Of a stretch of DNA of 64,000 nt, positions 60,179 through 64,000 are shown in pieces (position 1 is the first letter of the stretch; each line of letters starts with the position of its first letter). Origin of the DNA: Chryseobacterium rhizosphaerae. Its GTDB lineage: Bacteria > Bacteroidota > Bacteroidia > Flavobacteriales > Weeksellaceae. The notes below the pieces were generated by a model. It saw nothing but the letters and a program-made list of their open reading frames with translations. It was not told the DNA's origin and did not search any database. The translations under genes were made by a program, and so were the position numbers. The DNA lies in assembly GCF_003385455.1 (NCBI RefSeq), contig NZ_QNUF01000003.1, positions 186,001 to 250,000 of the forward strand, written 5' to 3'.

Positions 60179-60593
60179 TGGTTATTTTTAAAGCATTCAC
60201 CAGACTTTCAATTTCTGTATTTGTTGATCCCTTAAAGTCGTTTCCTACAAATACTTTGATCACTTCTATGTTTCCCACAATGGCTTGATTGAATGCTTCC
60301 AGCTCTTCTGACGGAACCCACAATTCATTATGGTTTCTGGCACCTACATTCTGTGCCGGATATTGATTGGCAGCTTCCTCTGAAACATCAAAACGGGTTA
60401 CAAAACCAAGATAGTTTCCAAACTCATCTCTGGTATTCCATTTCTCAGCAATTTCTGAAGCATAGTTTTCATCCAGTACCGGATAAAAGATGGGCTGCCA
60501 TTCCAGTCTGGGTGGAAATTTTTTGTATCCATTCTCCATAATCAATACCATTTCCTTCTCTCCTACCGGTCTGTACAATCTTGTTGTTTTCAT
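60165..60593 (-). CDS. ADP-ribosylation/crystallin J1-type protein
   Basis: The 142-residue protein resembles small proteins usually labelled ADP-ribosylation/crystallin J1. It reads TRLYRPVGEKEMVLIMENG, FPPRLEWQPIFYPVL, GFVTRFDV and a C-terminal WVPSEELEAFNQAI. The name is inherited and the biochemistry is unproven; an ADP-ribosyltransferase-like fold would fit the LYRPVG opening but is only a guess. The last six residues (ITTTNP) are encoded by the GGCCACGAAT repeat. It starts 10 bases after DUF4291. Confidence 0.7.
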   Translation of the reverse strand: MKTTRLYRPVGEKEMVLIMENGYKKFPPRLEWQPIFYPVLDENYASEIAEKWNTRDEFGNYLGFVTRFDVSEEAANQYPAQNVGARNHNELWVPSEELEAFNQAIVGNIEVIKVFVGNDFKGSTNTEIESLVNALKITTTNP

Positions 60594-60603
60594 GTTTTTA
60601 ATA

Positions 60604-61200
60604 TTAATTTTCTGATCCAATCCTATGAGCCATCTCATGGGATAACGGATATATTTTTTCTATGGGCAATAGTTTCTTTGCTTTATTAAATTCTCCTTGC
60701 TTGGTAAAAGTCAAAATCTTTTTTACCAGGGGTGAATAATCTTCTATTTTTACGATCCAGTCTTCATTAAATTCTTCTATCAGATAGCGACTGATTCCAA
60801 CCTGAATGGAACGATATTCCAATTTGTTTCCTTTAATATTTCTTTCAGGATCCCATTGTACGTACACTTTGGCATTTTCAAACTCTTCTTCCCAAATTTT
60901 GGGATTGGGATAGACTCTTTTTTCAGGAGAGGTTAAAATAGCCAGTTTCAAGGCTTTTTCCCAAGCTTCCCGCTTAATATGTATCGCAAGAGTACATTCC
61001 TGATTGGATTTCTGTCCGTAATTGCTTCGTTCCATCATCCAAAGAAAAGAAGGCTTAATCCATGTCATCCTGCTGAATGAAAAAGGAGCGCTAAACTTCT
61101 GATTCTCTACTGCAGCTTTTGCAATGGCTTTATTGTAAGCCTGATACACAACAATAGTATCACGGGTATAATCTGCTCTTATTTCAAATTCTTTCATCAC
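60604..61200 (-). CDS. DUF4291 domain-containing protein
   Basis: The 198-residue protein matches DUF4291, found in bacteria and fungi, with EIRADYTRDTIVVYQAYN, SRMTWIKPSFLWMMERSNYG and VQWDPERNIKG. The family has no settled function. Its repeated occurrence beside macro and PARG-like genes, as here (3 bases from the macro gene), suggests a part in NAD+ or ADP-ribose chemistry, but the sequence does not prove it. Confidence 0.9.
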   Translation of the reverse strand: MMKEFEIRADYTRDTIVVYQAYNKAIAKAAVENQKFSAPFSFSRMTWIKPSFLWMMERSNYGQKSNQECTLAIHIKREAWEKALKLAILTSPEKRVYPNPKIWEEEFENAKVYVQWDPERNIKGNKLEYRSIQVGISRYLIEEFNEDWIVKIEDYSPLVKKILTFTKQGEFNKAKKLLPIEKIYPLSHEMAHRIGSEN

Positions 61201-61203
61201 TTA

Positions 61204-61680
61204 TTAATCAAAATCATATATATACACCTCGACATTTTTATTCAGTAATGTTCTCTCAATGATGGGTTCTATCTCTTCCCATTTTCCGCCAGCCAGCCCA
61301 CACCCAATTCTCGGCATATGAATGCTTGCATTGAGTTCTAAGGCTTCTTTGGATAATGTATCCAGGCATTTTTCAATGGCTTCATATCGTACGGGAATTC
61401 CATTACTTCCGGTTTTTATTCCTTTTTGACCGATCATATTGGCAACATACATGTATTTTTCAACCTGTACCGTCTGAATCTCTCCTAAAGCAAAATTATT
61501 TTCACTTCTGAAACGGTGCCAATTCCTGTATTCTTTTTCCGGTGCTTCCCATCTTTTGGAAACTGCCAGTACAAAGCCTTTTCCCCAGCCCCCGATATCA
61601 TTACAGATATGGGCTATTATTTTTATCCCTTTTGCCTGTGGAACCGTAGCATCTCCTTTTAAATAGCGTATCGTTTTCAT
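61204..61680 (-). CDS. Macro-domain protein, Poa1/ALC1-like
   Basis: The 158-residue macro domain has YLKGDATVPQAKGIKIIAHICND, the ligand loop GGWGKGFVLAVSKRW and RIGCGLAGGKWEEI. This pattern fits the ALC1/Poa1-like branch, whose members hydrolyse ADP-ribose-1''-phosphate or ADP-ribosyl esters. Such a phosphate arises from the KptA reaction product after ring opening, so the two enzymes may act in sequence. A TTG-started extension of five codons is unlikely; the ATG at 61680 is used. Confidence 0.92.
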   Translation of the reverse strand: MKTIRYLKGDATVPQAKGIKIIAHICNDIGGWGKGFVLAVSKRWEAPEKEYRNWHRFRSENNFALGEIQTVQVEKYMYVANMIGQKGIKTGSNGIPVRYEAIEKCLDTLSKEALELNASIHMPRIGCGLAGGKWEEIEPIIERTLLNKNVEVYIYDFD

Positions 61681-61763
61681 TGTTTTTTTTTCCAAAATTC
61701 TTTAATTACCTCCTCATGCAATTCCTACTTTAAATATAAAATTAAAACCTCTGTCTGCAGAAA

Positions 61764-62834
61764 TTAAAACAGTCTTTTAAAATCTTTTGAATAAGGGGAA
61801 TAAGATCCGAAAACAGTATCAAACTTCATTTCCAGTTTATCAAATTTAAACTCCTCATCAATCTGATCCAAACAGGTTATCACTAAATTCTTTTTTGTTG
61901 AATTGACATACGCTCCATCCAACTTTAAGGCATAATTCAATAATTTATAGTCTAAATCACCAAATCTTAGGTCTTTCTGATACTCATTAAAGGTACAGGT
62001 TTCCTCTTCATTGTTTTTCAGCATCATCTCTTTTTCATTGCTCATCCAGCCATTTCCGTGTCGTGTAGCATAGCTTCTGGTCACATAAAACATTTCAATA
62101 TCTTCAATATCAAGCTTTTTACAGATATCATACGCATTTTTTGAAGTCGTATGAGCATAGGTTACGTTTGGAAAAACACCATGGTCCATATCTAATAAAA
62201 CACCCTGACTACCCTCAAAAATGAGATTTTCAAATGAATTCAGATAGCTATAGTCATCTATTTTCCAATTGATTTGTTCAATAGCTTCTAAAAAAGGTTT
62301 CATCTGTTCATCCATTTGATCCTCATCCATAAAACCATAGTAATAAGCAATTCCCTTCAATTTTTCAATCAACATTTCTCTTGGAGCAATAAGATCAATC
62401 GCAAACAGTTTGTATGGACTTTCATTTCTTTTCATCGTTGCCCCTACACCTTTTCCACAGGTTCCATGTTCCAGATTTTTTGAATTGTTCCTGTTTTGCC
62501 AGACATCAAAAGGCGTGGTTACCTTGGCTAAAGGATGAATATGAAGCTCTGTATTTCCGTTTTTTGCTTTTAATTCTTCTCTTTCATTGAATAGAAATTG
62601 AGGATGAATCGTGCAATGTTCCGTAAAATAAGAGGGTAATCCACGAAGGGCTCCACTTGCAAAGCTGGAATGAACATGTTTTCTATCCTCCATCATTACT
62701 GTATGAGCGGCCTGTTGGCCTCCTGAAAATCTGATCACCACAGACTCGGGGTTTTGTTGAGCCAGAAAATCTGTAGTGATTCCTTTTCCTTCATCTCCGA
62801 AACCTAATCCTATTACTATTTGCGCCTTTTTCAT
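61764..62834 (-). CDS. Divergent adenylosuccinate synthetase (PurA) paralogue
   Basis: The 356-residue protein is clearly PurA-like but shorter than normal (about 430). It keeps the GTP/IMP loop GLGFGDEGKG with the catalytic Asp, the catalytic His in GGQQAAHT, GTCGKGVGATM, FEGSQGVLLDMDHG and TRHGNG. However, the aspartate-binding loop TTGRxRR is replaced by YQKDLRFGDLD, and the guanine motif (N/T)KLD reads TCLD. This suggests the ligase chemistry is kept but the amine donor or nucleotide differs. It sits between VWA and macro genes, so it may serve the ADP-ribose locus rather than purine synthesis. Confidence 0.9.
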   Translation of the reverse strand: MKKAQIVIGLGFGDEGKGITTDFLAQQNPESVVIRFSGGQQAAHTVMMEDRKHVHSSFASGALRGLPSYFTEHCTIHPQFLFNEREELKAKNGNTELHIHPLAKVTTPFDVWQNRNNSKNLEHGTCGKGVGATMKRNESPYKLFAIDLIAPREMLIEKLKGIAYYYGFMDEDQMDEQMKPFLEAIEQINWKIDDYSYLNSFENLIFEGSQGVLLDMDHGVFPNVTYAHTTSKNAYDICKKLDIEDIEMFYVTRSYATRHGNGWMSNEKEMMLKNNEEETCTFNEYQKDLRFGDLDYKLLNYALKLDGAYVNSTKKNLVITCLDQIDEEFKFDKLEMKFDTVFGSYSPYSKDFKRLF

Positions 62835-62878
62835 GTCTAGCGTTTTTAAAATTATTGGCCTTCCGGCAAATGGGTGTT

Positions 62879-63733
62879 CTAAAGCATCTGTATGTTGTCT
62901 AATCCTTCAGGGTTTGATGTTCCAAAGGTTTTATCTTTATATTTTTCACAGATAATCCTTTTGATCACCTCCGGAATTTCTCTGTGGTCTTCTATGGATA
63001 TACAATTCTGACCTAACAGTTCTTTCCAGCCTCTGTCTGCTCTTATAGCCTGATCAGAATGTAAAACACTGATGTGGTATACTTCGTATCGTTTTTTAGC
63101 TTCTTCCAACAGTTCATTATGAGTATAGGTTTGTTGTCCTGAACCCATAATTTCTCTGATGGCTGATGCCGGAAGTACTTTCAGACAAGGTTCGTCACCT
63201 ACAGTAAACAATAATCCTTTCTGATTTCTTTTTTCAAAGGCATCTGTTCTGGTATGGAATGCGGCAAAATACCATGCTAAAAGATAGCTTTCACCAGCAT
63301 TTCCGCCACCTCCGGATTCAATATAAGTACGGGTAAGCCACATATCCAGTTCTTCATCTCCTGACTCAAACTGCCCTACCTGAAGCGGATAACTATCACA
63401 TTCATGATCTCCTATCCCAAGGAAAAGCAATGCCGGATCCGGAACTCCGCTTTGGATAATTCCACCCATCAGTTTAGGTAGGCCTTCTCTGATGAGCTCA
63501 TGAGGAATATGTCCCATACTTCCCGTTACATCCAATCCCAGGATAATTGGAACTGAATTAGGGTGCACTTCAGAATCTCTGGATTCCCTGAAAGAAATTC
63601 CGTTAGGAATCATTGAGGGATGTGCCTGTCTTTTGGCATTCTGTGTGAAGATTTCACTTGCAGATTTTGTTTTATAACCTGCTTTGCTTGCTCTGTCGTA
63701 ACGAGCGTCTATATCGTATCTTGTACTTCCCAT
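62879..63733 (-). CDS. von Willebrand factor A domain protein
   Basis: The 284-residue cytoplasmic protein has a VWA fold with the metal-ion-dependent adhesion site LGLDVTGSMG (DxTxS, about residues 67-73), followed by LFLGIGDHECDS and the later FTVGDEPC strand. Bacterial cytoplasmic VWA proteins usually assemble with AAA+ or other partners. It starts 2 bases after the small coiled-coil gene upstream and is followed by the PurA-like gene after 44 bases, so it belongs to the ADP-ribose locus transcript. Confidence 0.92.
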   Translation of the reverse strand: MGSTRYDIDARYDRASKAGYKTKSASEIFTQNAKRQAHPSMIPNGISFRESRDSEVHPNSVPIILGLDVTGSMGHIPHELIREGLPKLMGGIIQSGVPDPALLFLGIGDHECDSYPLQVGQFESGDEELDMWLTRTYIESGGGGNAGESYLLAWYFAAFHTRTDAFEKRNQKGLLFTVGDEPCLKVLPASAIREIMGSGQQTYTHNELLEEAKKRYEVYHISVLHSDQAIRADRGWKELLGQNCISIEDHREIPEVIKRIICEKYKDKTFGTSNPEGLDNIQML

Positions 63734-63735
63734 GA

Positions 63736-64000
63736 CTAAAATGTTTTTCCGAATAAATATTCAAATCTCTTCTGACTCACTTCTAACTGAATATTTAGAT
63801 TTCTGATTGTTAATGATAATTCCATGTCTTTCTGAACGAATGCTTCGGGATTAAAATCCGCAAAAGTCAAACTGTTTCTGTCCAAAGGACTGATATCAAT
63901 AAGTCCTTCCTGTTCCCGCTCGAGTCTTTTTATTTTCAACTCGATGTCTTCTACCTTGCGCCTGTAGATCAATTCTGAATCTTCTCCGATCGTTCGCGCA
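63736..64000 (-). CDS. 3' end of a coiled-coil protein gene, 5' end outside window
   Basis: The frame is open to the right edge of the window. The last 87 codons encode a charged helix (YRRKVEDIELKIKRLERE), a loop LDRNSLTFADFNPEAF and a second helix ending in YLFGKTF. I do not recognise the family. It lies 2 bases before the VWA gene and probably forms a complex or operon with it. Confidence 0.7.
   Translation of the reverse strand, partial: ARTIGEDSELIYRRKVEDIELKIKRLEREQEGLIDISPLDRNSLTFADFNPEAFVQKDMELSLTIRNLNIQLEVSQKRFEYLFGKTF

Noticed and set aside
61204..61695. DarT/DarG toxin-antitoxin pair based on the macro protein
   Set aside because: No DarT-like DNA ADP-ribosyltransferase motif is visible in neighbours, and the macro domain is of the Poa1/ALC1 type without the DarG C-terminal region.
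61764..62834. phage-type PurZ (2-aminoadenine pathway) as identity for the PurA paralogue
   Set aside because: The catalytic Asp of GDEGKG is retained, whereas PurZ replaces it, and no other Z-genome genes are nearby.
1..64000. CRISPR array, prophage or insertion sequence
   Set aside because: No regularly spaced direct repeats, integrase, transposase or phage structural genes were seen.

Overview
The window looks like a chromosomal segment of a Chryseobacterium-like member of the Weeksellaceae (Bacteroidota). The evidence is AT-rich DNA, the Bacteroidota cell-division gene order (murD-ftsW-murG-murC-ftsQ-ftsA-ftsZ with no ddl or murB), -7 elements of the TAnnTTTG type in front of many genes, a type IX secretion sorting domain, a GLPGLI protein, SusC-like receptors, and few Shine-Dalgarno sequences. 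No phage, insertion sequence or CRISPR array is visible.

1-9.9 kb: the 3' half of the dcw cluster plus a YqeY-like gene, all on the + strand. Almost every gene junction carries its own short-word repeat or pair of small hairpins, which blurs several start and stop codons. 9.9-21.8 kb: a bacilliredoxin and a GH3-family enzyme (+), then a minus-strand run of mutL, rhomboid, two tandem EEP phosphatases and two lipoproteins, followed by a DUF1275/Usp-like pair and a two-component system.

21.9-31.2 kb: a coherent accessory locus. An XRE-cupin regulator is followed by a TonB-dependent receptor, a DUF5690 transporter, an FAD oxidoreductase, a phosphonatase-like HAD hydrolase, and a T9SS-secreted phosphodiesterase with a LamG-like domain. 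A GTTTAC-N5-GTAAAC palindrome precedes both transcription units. I read it as uptake and breakdown of a phosphonate-containing compound under the local regulator.

31.2-54.4 kb: mixed housekeeping and envelope genes. This part includes a MocR regulator, a duplicated tRNA block (Leu-UAG, Gly, Leu-UAA) in which one tRNA-Gly has decayed, aat, glmM, a frameshifted DUF4421 gene, a feoA-feoB-Cys-rich operon with a Fur-like palindrome, GLPGLI and TonB-receptor genes, a JmjC-like protein and an M14 peptidase.

54.4-64 kb: the most unusual part. About a dozen minus-strand genes deal with NAD+ or ADP-ribose: a VWA protein, a divergent PurA paralogue, a Poa1/ALC1-type macro protein, DUF4291, a crystallin-J1-type protein, a PARG-like TIGR02452 protein, a frameshifted DUF2971 gene, a sirtuin, an ADP-ribosylglycohydrolase, a KptA RNA 2'-phosphotransferase and a metallophosphoesterase. 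Between the sirtuin and DUF2971 genes lies an unannotated fossil of a second macro-domain gene with its core deleted. The locus looks like an ADP-ribose/RNA-repair island undergoing gene loss.
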